In this document: piece by piece, positions 1-8,399 of the stretch | Layout of the letters: each line of letters begins with the position of its first letter | Numbering within the stretch: the first letter of the stretch is position 1 | Assembly (NCBI RefSeq): GCF_016919165.1 | Contig: NZ_JAFFPS010000079.1 | Span: 1 to 23,216 of the forward strand | Direction: 5' to 3' | Length of the DNA stretch: 23,216 nucleotides | Source of the DNA: Leptospira chreensis | Lineage (GTDB): Bacteria > Spirochaetota > Leptospiria > Leptospirales > Leptospiraceae | Notes under the pieces: model-generated | What the model was told of the DNA's origin: nothing | Seen by the model: only the letters and a program-made list of their open reading frames with translations | Databases searched by the model: none | Program-made: the position numbers and the translations under genes

Positions 1-358
1 CAAAGTCAAAACGCCTTGGCTTTGTATCCCAAACTCGATATCCAACAATTTTTAATCGCGCTTTGTTGTCTTTGACAGAAACGGGTTTTAGTCGGACACG
101 GTATTTGATCGATTCCACTTTCAGAAAACGAGCAATCCAGAGCCAACTCATCCGGTAAACTCCTGTCATAATGACTTCACCCTTGGCAGAAGAGACTTCC
201 AAACTCTCTAAATCGGGATCTTCTGCAATGATCTCAGTGGATATGACCTTTCGTAAGCTACCCAAGAGCAAGGTGACTTTATAATTACTCTTTGGGACCA
301 CTTTTGGTGGCAAAAAGAGATTCAGTGGATTGAAACGGAGAAGATCCGTTAAAAGCAT
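1..358 (-). CDS. Unknown protein, N-terminal 119 residues, cut by window edge
   Basis: An open frame starts at an ATG (complement of 356-358) and runs off the edge without a stop. It begins MLLTDLLRFNPLNLFLPP and continues with a mixed basic/hydrophobic region ending near TKPRRFDF. I do not recognise the family. There is no clear signal peptide or catalytic motif. It is divergent from gpsA, with only 56 bp (359-414) between the start codons, so the two promoters must lie in or overlap that AT-rich gap. The frame is believable because it is open for 119 codons and begins just where a promoter gap is expected. Confidence 0.6.
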   Translation of the reverse strand, partial: MLLTDLLRFNPLNLFLPPKVVPKSNYKVTLLLGSLRKVISTEIIAEDPDLESLEVSSAKGEVIMTGVYRMSWLWIARFLKVESIKYRVRLKPVSVKDNKARLKIVGYRVWDTKPRRFDF

Positions 359-414
359 ATTTTAATTTTATTTTCTATTGCCTTTTTGGAAAGCAGATTT
401 AGAATACAGAACTC

Positions 415-1416
415 ATGAAGATTGGTATCATTGGCGCCGGAAGTTTTGGCACTGCACTAGGTAGTATTTTAGCGGACAAGGGTTATGACGTTACCCTTTG
501 GACCAGGAGCGAGGATCAAGCAAGATCCATCAATGAAAACCATATGAATACCAAACATATGCCGGATTTGGTGCTTCCCGATAAACTAAAAGCAGATACC
601 AACCTCATCCATGTTGTCAAAGACAAGGATATGATTGTTTCGGCCCCACCAAGCCATGCCCTTTCGGGAATTTTGAAAGAAATCAAAGACCATATCCCAC
701 CCAAAGTGCCCATTGTTTCCGCATCCAAAGGAATCGAAAACGAAAGCCTAAGACTTGTTTCCGAAATCTTTGAATCCGAACTTCCTGGACAATTCCATTC
801 CCAACTTTCCTATCTTTCAGGTCCTAGTTTTGCCAAAGAAATGGTAAAACGAGTTCCTACCATTGTGTCCATCGCGTCAAAGAACGAAGCGACCGCCAAA
901 CGAGTGCAAGAGATTTTTAGTTTTACCTACTTTCGAACCTATTGGACTCCCGATGTGGTCGGTGTGGAAGTGGGAGGTGCTTTAAAAAATGTCATCGCCA
1001 TTGCTGCCGGTGTTGCTGATGGACTTGGGTTTGGTCAAAATACGAGGGCTGCTCTCATCACACGCGGGTTAAACGAGATTTCGCGGATGGGAATCAAAAT
1101 GGGTGCCGATCCCATGACTTTCCTTGGACCTTCCGGTATGGGAGATTTGGTTCTCACCTGTTGTGGGGAAGCATCACGAAATAGAACGGTTGGTTTTCGT
1201 TTGGGTAAGGGCGAAAAACTAAAAGATATTTTAGCTTCAATGAATGAAGTGGCGGAAGGTGTCAAAACCACTCTTTCTACAAAAAATCTTTCTGACAAAC
1301 TGGGTGTGGAAATGGCCATCACCCAGGAAGTTTATCGAATGTTATACGAAGATAAAGACCCAAAAGAAGTTGTGAAAGCTCTTATGGGCCGTGATCTAAA
1401 ACGCGAGGGTGTTTAG
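415..1416 (+). CDS. gpsA: Glycerol-3-phosphate dehydrogenase [NAD(P)+], intact copy
   Basis: Cytosolic enzyme that reduces dihydroxyacetone phosphate to sn-glycerol 3-phosphate, the backbone for phospholipid synthesis. The 333-aa length is typical of bacterial GpsA. The N-terminal Rossmann motif [10 protein letters not shown] lies at residues 7-16. The family signature LSGPSFAKE is near 134-142, and the catalytic-lysine motif GGALKN gives Lys191. The C-terminal helical domain includes [12 protein letters not shown] and the [10 protein letters not shown] phosphate-binding stretch. The ATG at 415 starts directly at the Rossmann strand, so no upstream start is needed; the ribosome-binding site is weak. 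Its stop overlaps the convergent MAPEG gene by 4 bp. The mirror copy at 21801-22802 is broken inside the LSGPSFAKE motif. Confidence 0.97.
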   Translation: MKIGIIGAGSFGTALGSILADKGYDVTLWTRSEDQARSINENHMNTKHMPDLVLPDKLKADTNLIHVVKDKDMIVSAPPSHALSGILKEIKDHIPPKVPIVSASKGIENESLRLVSEIFESELPGQFHSQLSYLSGPSFAKEMVKRVPTIVSIASKNEATAKRVQEIFSFTYFRTYWTPDVVGVEVGGALKNVIAIAAGVADGLGFGQNTRAALITRGLNEISRMGIKMGADPMTFLGPSGMGDLVLTCCGEASRNRTVGFRLGKGEKLKDILASMNEVAEGVKTTLSTKNLSDKLGVEMAITQEVYRMLYEDKDPKEVVKALMGRDLKREGV

Positions 1417-1817
1417 AATAAACGAACCAAAAGAACGATATACGTTACAATTTGTATCGTATAAAACGTAAATCGAATATTCACAGCCAAAACACTTGTG
1501 GAAATTAAATGAGTGAGGGATTGTAAGACCCTTGCTCCTAAAATCACAATTCCTGCTTGGTTCACAAAACTATCAATCATCCCTAAATTCGCAGTTAAAA
1601 AAACCACTGCTAAAAATAGAGGAAGGTTTTCCAAACTATTGAGATGGGCACGGTTGAGTCTCCAATTGAAATCGGTTCCATGTTGGATCCCTGCCGGAAA
1701 TTCATTCGATTTTTTTTTGCCGAGTAACACGAGCACACTTCTAAATGAAGTCAAAGAAACACCAAGTCCCAGTGTCCAAAGCGTAAATCCAATCAATGTA
1801 AGATAAATCGTTTCCAC
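1413..1817 (-). CDS. MAPEG-family integral membrane protein
   Basis: A 134-aa, very hydrophobic protein with about four predicted membrane helices (roughly 3-22, 64-80, 86-106 and 113-133). The MAPEG hallmark is visible around residues 53-65: [14 protein letters not shown], with Arg/His followed by N60 and E63-N64. MAPEG proteins (membrane-associated, eicosanoid/glutathione metabolism) are trimeric membrane enzymes, often glutathione-dependent; the substrate here is unknown. The start is GTG, supported by AAGGAG 5 nt upstream. It lies 85 bp beyond the hydrolase gene in the same direction and overlaps the end of gpsA tail-to-tail by 4 bp. Confidence 0.85.
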   Translation of the reverse strand: METIYLTLIGFTLWTLGLGVSLTSFRSVLVLLGKKKSNEFPAGIQHGTDFNWRLNRAHLNSLENLPLFLAVVFLTANLGMIDSFVNQAGIVILGARVLQSLTHLISTSVLAVNIRFTFYTIQIVTYIVLLVRLF

Positions 1818-1902
1818 AAATTCTCCTTAAGTATCCATTCCCATTTTTATGTTCTTCTTAGATACGGATGGAAATTCTACAGAACAAAAATCTTTTTGTA
1901 AA

Positions 1903-2688
1903 TCAATTAACGAGTGTTTTGATTTGTTTCCAAACCGTAAGCCAAGAGGAGGAAAAAAAATGATCGGGAGCTTCTGGAATTTCGATGCAATTCAATTGAT
2001 TCTCTTTGGCAAAGTTCTGAGTGTATTCTTTGGGAAACCACTTGTCTTCACCCGGCAGAAAGATTGTATATTTGGTTCGTTTTTGGATGAGAGAACCATC
2101 CACCACAAATCCCGGTAGGAATAGATTTTTTAGAAAAACAGATAAGTCTGACAACTGGATGCGACTGTTTTGGATGGCTACATTTAAGTGGTGAATCTTT
2201 CCATCTTCCAACCACTGAGGGTTTGCCAAAGTCTCTAATATTTGTTTGTTGGGAGTCGTCTCATCAGAAACACCAGGTAACAGAAGTAGTCGACTAAACT
2301 CTTCAATCGAACCGGATTCATACAAAAATCGAAGGCTAAGAACACTATCCAATATGGGAGAAAGTAAAAACAAATGTCGAAACCGAACTTGGTTGGCATA
2401 CATCATAAGAGCAGCTCCACCCCCGCTATGCCCAATTCCATACAATTCTTTGTTCAGGTATCCCTTTTCCTTTAGGTAACCATCTAACAATGATATGGAG
2501 GATTTGGGATCATAGATTCCGGGCGAGTTTCCATGCGAAGGGGGATTGAACTTAATGAGACGTAGGCCTAAAACCTCGAGCTCTGAATCACGGATCCGAA
2601 ACGATCTCGCATTCCCACCCGTACTTGGCCAAAGGACAAGCACCCCTCGCATCTCAGACGGAAGAGCACCTGATTCAATGATTTCCAT
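1903..2688 (-). CDS. Alpha/beta-hydrolase fold protein
   Basis: A 261-aa soluble hydrolase. The nucleophile elbow GIGHSGGGAA gives Ser88. Likely remaining triad members are the Asp in LPGEDKWF and the His in PEAPDHFF near the C-terminus, in the usual order. An early LWPSTGGNARSF segment could form the oxyanion loop. I chose the ATG 8 nt after the map stop (protein begins MEIIESGALP). A longer in-frame start exists, but it would overlap the conserved end of map and adds no hydrolase-like sequence. The gene is in the map/arsS transcription unit. Substrate unknown; an esterase or lysophospholipase-type role is only a family-level guess. Confidence 0.85.
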   Translation of the reverse strand: MEIIESGALPSEMRGVLVLWPSTGGNARSFRIRDSELEVLGLRLIKFNPPSHGNSPGIYDPKSSISLLDGYLKEKGYLNKELYGIGHSGGGAALMMYANQVRFRHLFLLSPILDSVLSLRFLYESGSIEEFSRLLLLPGVSDETTPNKQILETLANPQWLEDGKIHHLNVAIQNSRIQLSDLSVFLKNLFLPGFVVDGSLIQKRTKYTIFLPGEDKWFPKEYTQNFAKENQLNCIEIPEAPDHFFSSSWLTVWKQIKTLVN

Positions 2689-2696
2689 TATAAATC

Positions 2697-3452
2697 TTAC
2701 AATGTGGCGATGATTGGTTTTCCGTTTTGGACGATGACAGTATGTTCGCACTGCGCCACATAACTGAGTTCCCCGCGGCGGTTACTGGCCACAAGGGTCC
2801 AACCATCTTCTTCTTCGTAAGCAGTTTGGCTTCCAGTAGAGATAAAAGACTCAATCGCAAGAACAAGGCCGTTCCCCAATTTCCTTTGGTCACGTTTTTC
2901 TTCATAAACCAAAACTTGAGGTTCTTCATGGAGTTTTTTTCCCGTTCCATGGCCCGCTAAATTTTTGATCACAGTAAATCCATTTTCCACAGCAGCAGAA
3001 TGAATTTCTCTTCCAATATGACGTAAATAATTGCCAGTGAACGCTTGTTCTGTGGCACGCATCGTTCCTTCGATTGCCGTTGCACAAAGTTTTTGGAGTG
3101 TTTCGTTAGAGCGGCCAACCACAAAGGAAATCCCTGTGTCGGCATAGTATCCATCCAGTTTTGCCGAAACATCGACATTCACCAAATCGCCCTCTTTTAA
3201 AATGGTTTCTTTTTTAGGAATTCCATGGGCAATTTCAAAGTTGGTACTGATACAAGTATAACCCGGAAATTTGTAATCAAATTTAGGAGCAGAGAAAGCC
3301 CCTACTTTTTCAAACTCGTGTTTGGCAGCATTGTCCAATTCCAAAGTAGAAACTCCAGGTTTTGCGAGAAGTTTCAAAAGTTCACGAACCTTTGCGACAA
3401 ATTTCCCTGCTTTTAAAATACCTTGTAAGTCTTTTTCATTTTGAATCGACAT
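2697..3452 (-). CDS. map: Methionine aminopeptidase, type I
   Basis: Removes the initiator methionine from nascent proteins in the cytosol using two divalent metal ions. The 251-aa length is typical of bacterial type I enzymes without an N-terminal extension. All expected residues are present: His76 (NFEIAHGIP), metal ligands Asp94 (NVDVSAK) and Asp105 (YYADTGISF), His168 (LAGHGTGK), His175, Glu201 (AIESFIST) and Glu236 (CEHTVIV). Its ATG directly abuts the arsS stop (TAG-ATG, no gap), which points to translational coupling. Association of a map gene with an arsenosugar-type pair is unusual, so this may be a second map in the genome; that cannot be judged here. Confidence 0.96.
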   Translation of the reverse strand: MSIQNEKDLQGILKAGKFVAKVRELLKLLAKPGVSTLELDNAAKHEFEKVGAFSAPKFDYKFPGYTCISTNFEIAHGIPKKETILKEGDLVNVDVSAKLDGYYADTGISFVVGRSNETLQKLCATAIEGTMRATEQAFTGNYLRHIGREIHSAAVENGFTVIKNLAGHGTGKKLHEEPQVLVYEEKRDQRKLGNGLVLAIESFISTGSQTAYEEEDGWTLVASNRRGELSYVAQCEHTVIVQNGKPIIATL

Positions 3453-4427
3453 CTAAACAATCTCCCCACCACAACTAGATCCTGCTCCCGCAGTACAGCC
3501 ATAACAATGATTTGCTACAACGATATCGCGGCTTAGGAAAGATTGCAAATCGAAATCCTTTAGGTGTTTTACTTCTTTCGATTTTAATTCCAACATTTGA
3601 TTGAAATCGCAATCATAAACAGAACCATCATACCCTACAGAGATTTGATCCAAACACATAAGACCTTCCACCGTTGCCGGATTGTATGCGTTGACAAGAG
3701 TTTCCATATACATTTCAAACTTACCGGCTCTGACGAGTGATCCCAAAAACCGATTGATGGGAAGGTTGTTGATACAAAACAGTTGGTTGAATATGATTCC
3801 AAACTTTTTAGAAAGAGATTCTTTATACTCTCTTTCCAACTGGGATTGACCCGAACTTAAAAAAAGTCCATTGGGGTTGTATACCAAATGAATGGGGAGG
3901 GTTTTCCCATAACCAAGATCATTTAACTTCTTTAAGGCGGTTATTGATTTTTGGAAGACACCTTTTCCTCTTTGGTTATCGGTTGTGTTTTCCAAAACAG
4001 AAGGAAGTGAGGAAACAATTTCTACTTGGTTTCCCGCTAAAAATTCATATAACCATTCGTAACCGGGTTCTTCCAAAATGGTAAGGTTACATCGATCGAT
4101 GACACGTTTGCCTAATTTACGAACTCCTTCGACTAGATAACGAAAGTGAGGGTTCCCCTCCGGAGCACCACCAGTAATGTCTACTGTTTCAATCTGTGGA
4201 ATTTTTGAAATTAAATCCAAACAAAGATCCACAGTTGCTTTGTCCATCATCTCCGTTCGGATCGGGGATGCATCCACATGGCAATGCCGGCAAGCTTGGT
4301 TACACCACCTGCCTACATTGATTTGAAACACCTTTAAAGATCTTGCAGAAATTGATTTTCCTACAGTTTCATAAAAAGGTTTTCCAGTATATGCGTGTAA
4401 GGTGGATATTTGCTCAGTCACTTCCAT
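3453..4427 (-). CDS. arsS: Arsenosugar-type radical SAM protein ArsS
   Basis: A 324-aa radical S-adenosylmethionine enzyme. The [4Fe-4S]-binding CNQACRHC motif gives Cys42, Cys46 and Cys49. The family-specific C-terminal Cys-rich region includes VYDCDFNQML and the ending CYGCTAGAGSSCGG. Family knowledge: ArsS makes the 5'-deoxyadenosyl-arsenical intermediate of arsenosugar synthesis from dimethylated arsenic, and some relatives carry selenocysteine in the C-terminal region. Here all those positions read as ordinary Cys codons and no internal TGA is involved. It starts 3 nt after the CMD-like gene, its usual partner. No arsM (arsenite methyltransferase) is in the window, so the arsenic role is inferred from family and partner only. 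Confidence 0.88.
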   Translation of the reverse strand: MEVTEQISTLHAYTGKPFYETVGKSISARSLKVFQINVGRWCNQACRHCHVDASPIRTEMMDKATVDLCLDLISKIPQIETVDITGGAPEGNPHFRYLVEGVRKLGKRVIDRCNLTILEEPGYEWLYEFLAGNQVEIVSSLPSVLENTTDNQRGKGVFQKSITALKKLNDLGYGKTLPIHLVYNPNGLFLSSGQSQLEREYKESLSKKFGIIFNQLFCINNLPINRFLGSLVRAGKFEMYMETLVNAYNPATVEGLMCLDQISVGYDGSVYDCDFNQMLELKSKEVKHLKDFDLQSFLSRDIVVANHCYGCTAGAGSSCGGEIV

Positions 4428-4430
4428 AAA

Positions 4431-4769
4431 TTAGAAAGAGAGTTCATCAATTTTATTTTGCATTTGGACACTATGAACTAAATTGATTCCGGCAGCCATT
4501 GCAGCTGCAACGTGAACAGCTTCATTCATCTGGGCTTCGTCCGCCCCTTTTTGTAATGAGGTAGTTGTATAGGCATCAATGCAATAAGGACATTTTAAAG
4601 CATGGGAGACAGCGAGAGCAATGAGAGCCTTTTCTCTTTCCGTAAGAGCCCCTTCTGCCATGACTGCATTGTAGTATCCAAAAAACTTATCTGCAAGAGC
4701 TGGATTCGTGCGACCGATCTCTCCAAACTTTCCCAGATCTTTTGCGTTGTAATAATGATTTTCTGCCAT
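4431..4769 (-). CDS. AhpD/carboxymuconolactone-decarboxylase-like protein of the ArsS cassette
   Basis: A 112-aa all-helical protein. The redox motif CPYC (Cys60 and Cys63) lies in ALKCPYCIDAYTT, preceded by the EREKALIALAVSHA helix. This is the alkylhydroperoxidase AhpD-type core of the CMD family. Small CMD proteins of this kind are recurrently encoded beside arsS and are annotated as arsenosugar-biosynthesis-associated peroxidase-like proteins. The ATG is well supported by AAGGAG 6 nt upstream. First gene of the tight group CMD, arsS, map, hydrolase. The 126 bp upstream hold a perfect 10-bp-arm palindrome, a candidate regulatory site. Confidence 0.88.
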   Translation of the reverse strand: MAENHYYNAKDLGKFGEIGRTNPALADKFFGYYNAVMAEGALTEREKALIALAVSHALKCPYCIDAYTTTSLQKGADEAQMNEAVHVAAAMAAGINLVHSVQMQNKIDELSF

Positions 4770-4822
4770 AAACGACTCCTTAGTATTAGACTTTTTAAAG
4801 TGACTATGGAGTCAATGGCGGA

Positions 4823-4847
4823 GATTTAGGATAGACCATCCTAAATC
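4823..4847 (-). promoter_or_regulatory. Perfect 10-bp palindrome upstream of the CMD/arsS group
   Basis: GATTTAGGAT and ATCCTAAATC flank a 5-nt centre, forming a perfect dyad about 54 bp upstream of the CMD-like start codon. No T-run follows on either strand, so it looks more like an operator than a terminator. Its binding protein is not encoded in the window. Confidence 0.5.
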
Positions 4848-4886
4848 AGAATTTTACTCAAAATGTAGAAAGAATCAGGCAAATTG

Positions 4887-4915
4887 GACCTAAATTCAAG
4901 TTACGAACTTAGGTC
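4887..4915 (-). terminator. Stem-loop spanning the end of the crotonase-like gene
   Basis: GACCTAAGTTC pairs with GAATTTAGGTC (10 of 11 positions) across a 7-nt loop that contains the stop codon region. Only a weak ATTT follows, so termination would be inefficient or factor-dependent. It shares the TTTAGG core with the palindrome 40 bp further on, so a regulatory role is an alternative. Confidence 0.35.
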
Positions 4916-5672
4916 TTCGTTTCTCAATGAGGGAATGAAAACCTTCTTGGCCGTCCTCTGACAAAATGACTTTTGTAAAAAGATCAGCATCAATCTTGAA
5001 TAAAGATTCCATTCGATTGCGATACGGTTCTCGCAAGGCTGTTTTCATTCCACGACTGGAGTTACTTGTCAACTTAGCAAGGGATTCAGCAAATTTCATG
5101 GATTCACCAAACAATGCCTCGGCGCCAAACAACTCATCCACAAGACCAATTTCTTTTGCTTCTGGACCTTTGATTTGTTTGCCTGTGTACAAGAGATCAC
5201 GAGCCACTTTGACACCTACCAAATCTTGTAAGACAATGGTTGGAATCGAAGGGAAATTTAGACCTACGATGGCTTCGGAGAATCCAATCCTTCCTCCTTT
5301 GTCCACCATATAACGGTAGTCAGAAAAAAGAGCGAAGACAGCTCCTGCTGCCATACAATGTCCGTTGATCACGGCAATGGTAGGAACGGGAAAATGGAAA
5401 TAGGTTTGTGCGGTTCTTAATAATTGTTCCACGGACCTTCGCACATCTGATTCTGTTTTTCCATACATAAGAGTGGGTTCGATCCCGTTGGAAAAAAACT
5501 GAGTTTGTGCGGAAGTAAAAAGCAAAACACGCAAAGATGGATTGTTTGCGTGTTTGTTTAAGATTTGTTCGAATAATACGAAAGCTTCGTAATCAAAAGT
5601 GTTCTTTTCATTTGACTGCATCTTGATTTCCAAGATGCGGTCTCCATGAAAAATCTCTGCAAATGGAGTCAT
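4896..5672 (-). CDS. Enoyl-CoA hydratase/isomerase (crotonase) family protein
   Basis: A 258-aa crotonase-fold protein. The first oxyanion-hole segment is FFSNGIEP (59-66), and the second is INGHCMAAGAVFAL with the key Gly near 110. Glu133 in GFSEAIVGLNFP matches one catalytic acid of the hydratases. The place of the second catalytic Glu (ARDLLYTG, about 157-164) holds Asp159, so hydratase activity is not certain and an isomerase-type reaction on acyl-CoA is equally possible. It starts 1 nt after the acyl-CoA ligase stop, with no separate strong ribosome-binding site, so it is probably translationally coupled. Together they suggest fatty-acid activation followed by a beta-oxidation-type step. 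Confidence 0.85.
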   Translation of the reverse strand: MTPFAEIFHGDRILEIKMQSNEKNTFDYEAFVLFEQILNKHANNPSLRVLLFTSAQTQFFSNGIEPTLMYGKTESDVRRSVEQLLRTAQTYFHFPVPTIAVINGHCMAAGAVFALFSDYRYMVDKGGRIGFSEAIVGLNFPSIPTIVLQDLVGVKVARDLLYTGKQIKGPEAKEIGLVDELFGAEALFGESMKFAESLAKLTSNSSRGMKTALREPYRNRMESLFKIDADLFTKVILSEDGQEGFHSLIEKRRPKFVT

Positions 5673-5673
5673 A

Positions 5674-7722
5674 TTAACTGTTTTTGTAGAGTTCCAAAAT
5701 TCTGTCTTTGTATTTTTCCGTAATCACGTGCCGTTTCATCTTCATTAGGTTTGTTAGTTCATCACCCACTTCAAATGGTTTCGTGATGAGTGTTACATAC
5801 TGAACCTGTTCGAAGTTTTTGAATCCGGTTTTAACACTGTTAAAATTACGAACTTCCTTTTTGTAAAAATCAACAATCTTAGGATTGGCGATGAGTTTAT
5901 CATGACTCTTTTCAGTGATTCCGTTTTCCTCTGCCCAAGGAATCAAAGCATCGAAATCGGGAACAATGATAGCACCTAAAACTTTTTGATCTTGTCCCAC
6001 AATCATCGACTGTTTGATGTAAGTTGATTCATCAATTTTGTTTTCGATTGGAACCGGTTCTACGTTTTCTCCACCTAGGAGAACAATGGTGTCCTTCGCA
6101 CGACCTGTGAGAGTCAGTGTTTTTTTGAAGTTAATCATACCGATGTCACCGGTATTTAACCAATTGTCTACGATGGTTTTTTTGGTAGTTTCTGGATTTT
6201 TGTAATATCCTTTCATTACCTGAGGTCCTTTGATATGAACCACACCTTTAACACCTAACTTACCAAAAATGATATTTCGTTTGTCGTCAATATGGCAAAG
6301 TACGTTACCCGCATCATCGCGAAGTTGGACTTGGCTGAGGGGAACAATATCACCCACAGATCCCATCACCGGTCTGTCGAAAGTTCGAGCAGAAATCACG
6401 GGGCCAGTTTCTGTCATTCCATAACCTTCCAAAACCGTAATCCCGATATCCATAAAGAAAGCATCCACATGTTTTTGAAGAGCCCCACCACCGGAAAGAG
6501 TGGCACGTAAATGTCCCCCTGTCGCTTGGCGGATTTTGGAAAGTACAACACGGTCTAGGGTGAAGGCGTTAAAAATCGCTCCAAATCCAGCAATTACGTA
6601 GAGTGGAGTTTTGAAAGCGCTGTCCTCTGGTAGACCAAACAACGCCGTCAAAATAGCAATGATGGTAACTGTATATGGGCCAGTTAACAAAAGTTTCACG
6701 ATGGAGACAACTGCCAATACTAAAGATTGTAGAATGTTTCTTCCTTCGTAATCCACTTCCCAACCTTTCAAAAAACGAATCGCTGCGTGGTAATGTTTGG
6801 AAAAGAAGTAAGCTACTTTGAACAAAAACCTTCTAACAGGAGGCGTTTGTTTTGGATCGTTAATTCGTGTGTAAATCCCGTTGTAAATACTTTCCCAAAC
6901 ACGAGGAGCGGAAGCCATAAACGTAGGTCTTGCTTTTTGGATGTCGTTACGAAGTTCTGTAACTTTTGTATAATAAGTAGAACCACCGTTGATGATAGCA
7001 AAGTATTCAACAACACGTTCAAAGATATGCCAAACAGGAAGGATGGACAACATACGATCGTCAGGTGTTACTTTGGCAACACGAGGAACTACATAATGCA
7101 TTTGATGGATCATATTGGAATGCATGAGCATAACACCCTTTGGCATTCCCGTAGTTCCAGAAGTGTAAATGAGTGTGTACAAATCGTCCGGTTTGATTCC
7201 AGAGATTCGTTTCTCTGTTTCCCGTTTTCCTTTCGCACGCATCTCTCTCCCTTTTTCAAGGAGATCATAAAAATGTAGGATTCCGGCACCTGACTTGAGT
7301 TTGGTGTCTTTGTCCATGATGATGACGGTTTTTACCGACTTCACCTGAGATTTGTTGTTTTTGTATTTTTCGTAAACTTTGTCGTTTTCTAAGAAAACAA
7401 CTTTCGCTTCAGAATGATTCAAAATATAAACAATTTCCGAATCTGTAATGTCAGAGCCTCGTGGAACATTGGCAGCACCTGCAGTTAACACCGCACAATC
7501 GGCGATGATCCATTCCATACGGTTATCAGCCAAAACACCTACGTGTTCTCTGGCCTTAACTCCTAAATCAATGAGGGCTTCCGCCAATGCGAGTCCGTCT
7601 TCGTAGAGTTCTTTGTAAGTGAGGGCTTGGTAATCCTTTTCGGCATTCTTATACCAGAATGCGGGTCTTGGACCGAATTTTTCTGCGGATTCCTTATAAA
7701 CGTCTGCTAGGTTATTTGCCAT
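5674..7722 (-). CDS. Long-chain fatty acid-CoA ligase (AMP-binding)
   Basis: A 682-aa ANL-superfamily enzyme that activates a fatty acid with ATP to acyl-AMP and then acyl-CoA. Motifs: phosphate loop [11 protein letters not shown] at 186-196, GYGMTETGP at 433-441, NTGD at 523-526, then [17 protein letters not shown], and a C-terminal domain ending in a Lys/Arg-rich tail. A long hydrophobic insert at about 330-400 could form membrane helices and would tether the enzyme to the inner membrane, as in other large bacterial ligases of this type. ATG supported by GGAGAG just upstream, with a consensus-like promoter 20-50 bp further up. It heads a two-gene unit with the crotonase-like gene. Confidence 0.93.
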   Translation of the reverse strand: MANNLADVYKESAEKFGPRPAFWYKNAEKDYQALTYKELYEDGLALAEALIDLGVKAREHVGVLADNRMEWIIADCAVLTAGAANVPRGSDITDSEIVYILNHSEAKVVFLENDKVYEKYKNNKSQVKSVKTVIIMDKDTKLKSGAGILHFYDLLEKGREMRAKGKRETEKRISGIKPDDLYTLIYTSGTTGMPKGVMLMHSNMIHQMHYVVPRVAKVTPDDRMLSILPVWHIFERVVEYFAIINGGSTYYTKVTELRNDIQKARPTFMASAPRVWESIYNGIYTRINDPKQTPPVRRFLFKVAYFFSKHYHAAIRFLKGWEVDYEGRNILQSLVLAVVSIVKLLLTGPYTVTIIAILTALFGLPEDSAFKTPLYVIAGFGAIFNAFTLDRVVLSKIRQATGGHLRATLSGGGALQKHVDAFFMDIGITVLEGYGMTETGPVISARTFDRPVMGSVGDIVPLSQVQLRDDAGNVLCHIDDKRNIIFGKLGVKGVVHIKGPQVMKGYYKNPETTKKTIVDNWLNTGDIGMINFKKTLTLTGRAKDTIVLLGGENVEPVPIENKIDESTYIKQSMIVGQDQKVLGAIIVPDFDALIPWAEENGITEKSHDKLIANPKIVDFYKKEVRNFNSVKTGFKNFEQVQYVTLITKPFEVGDELTNLMKMKRHVITEKYKDRILELYKNS

Positions 7723-7744
7723 ATCTCTCCATCTAAAAGCGGTC

Positions 7745-7775
7745 TTTATAATAGACCCTACTTTCAGATGGTCAA
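7745..7775 (-). promoter_or_regulatory. Sigma70-like promoter of the acyl-CoA ligase unit
   Basis: On the - strand TTGACC (complement of 7770-7775) is followed after 16 nt by TATTAT within TATTATAAA. This is a near-consensus -35/-10 pair, ending about 22 bp before the ligase start codon. Confidence 0.6.
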
Positions 7776-7790
7776 GAGAAATTTAGGCAT

Positions 7791-8003
7791 TTAGTCCCAG
7801 TGGAACCCTTCGCGCTGGTGTCCTTTTTTCAAATGGCGTTCGCGAATCTCGCGGAGTTTGGTCATTTGGGAGAGATTGAGTAGGTTACCTGCCGCAAGTC
7901 CCATTTGTGGGAGCAGGCTTTCGTCTTGTGTGTTGGCTAAAAACTGGTTGGTCTTCACAAAGGAGCTTTTAAACTCCAAATTCATATCGGGATAGAAATC
8001 CAT
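7791..8003 (-). CDS. Unknown 70-aa protein
   Basis: A small, soluble, charged protein beginning MDFYPDMNLEFKSSFVK and ending in a basic helix-like stretch (LREIRERHLKKGHQREGF) and HWD. It has no cysteines, membrane segment or family motif that I recognise. Translation is well supported by GGAGG 5 nt before the ATG. Its stop lies 16 bp before the -35 element of the acyl-CoA ligase promoter, so it may be its own unit or the first gene of a longer transcript. The neighbour on the other side is divergent. Confidence 0.7.
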   Translation of the reverse strand: MDFYPDMNLEFKSSFVKTNQFLANTQDESLLPQMGLAAGNLLNLSQMTKLREIRERHLKKGHQREGFHWD

Positions 8004-8113
8004 ACAAGCCTCCGTGCTTTCCGGTTTCCGGGGTATTTGTTTTTAAGGTTCCCAACCATCCGTGGTAAGTAGCCTTTCCCCAATATATGTATCGCCGGAA
8101 AATGAATATCCTG

Positions 8114-8131
8114 AAGCAAAAAATTTTGCTT
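8114..8131. promoter_or_regulatory. 18-bp palindrome in the divergent intergenic region
   Basis: AAGCAAAA and TTTTGCTT are separated by AA, a perfect dyad in the 165-bp gap between the two small divergent genes. A run of nine or more T follows a few bases later on the + strand. It could be an operator for either gene or part of a promoter region. Confidence 0.35.
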
Positions 8132-8168
8132 GTACTATTTTTTTTTATCTGGTTATTGGTATTCGTTC

Positions 8169-8399
8169 ATGACGATTCGATTGGAAAATTCAACTGGCAG
8201 ACGAAACGGGCGTTTCGTTGCATATGAGTACGGGGAAGACCTATTTGGCACCCTGTATTTGAATAAATTTTCCGGTCGAGAAAGAGGCCGTCTGATCGAC
8301 AAATGGAGATTAAATGACTTAGGAAGTCTCATTCGTGTACTCGACACAGAGATTTCTCGCAGGGAAGAAGAAAATTACGAACGACCCCTTTTCCACTAA
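8169..8399 (+). CDS. Unknown 76-aa protein, overlaps the MutS-like gene
   Basis: I chose the ATG at 8169 ([16 protein letters not shown]). An upstream in-frame start would add residues of poor protein character over an AT-rich, probably promoter, region. There is no clear Shine-Dalgarno sequence. The product is basic and soluble, with [21 protein letters not shown] and a C-terminal [14 protein letters not shown]. It resembles no family I can name. Its last 65 bp overlap the start of the MutS-like gene in another frame, which suggests translational coupling and a functional link. Confidence 0.6.
   Translation: MTIRLENSTGRRNGRFVAYEYGEDLFGTLYLNKFSGRERGRLIDKWRLNDLGSLIRVLDTEISRREEENYERPLFH

Noticed and set aside
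1903..2751. Longer 282-aa form of the hydrolase starting inside map
   Set aside because: The extra 21 residues are an off-frame reading of the conserved map C-terminus; the ATG right after the map stop gives a normal hydrolase N-terminus.
6787..7278. 163-aa open frame antisense to the acyl-CoA ligase, and similar antisense frames elsewhere
   Set aside because: These lie fully inside well-supported genes on the other strand and show no family motifs or ribosome-binding sites; they are shadows of codon bias.
8130..8168. Upstream start giving an 89-aa form of the small gene
   Set aside because: The added residues ([13 protein letters not shown]) come from the T-rich intergenic, promoter-like stretch; the ATG at 8169 is more plausible.
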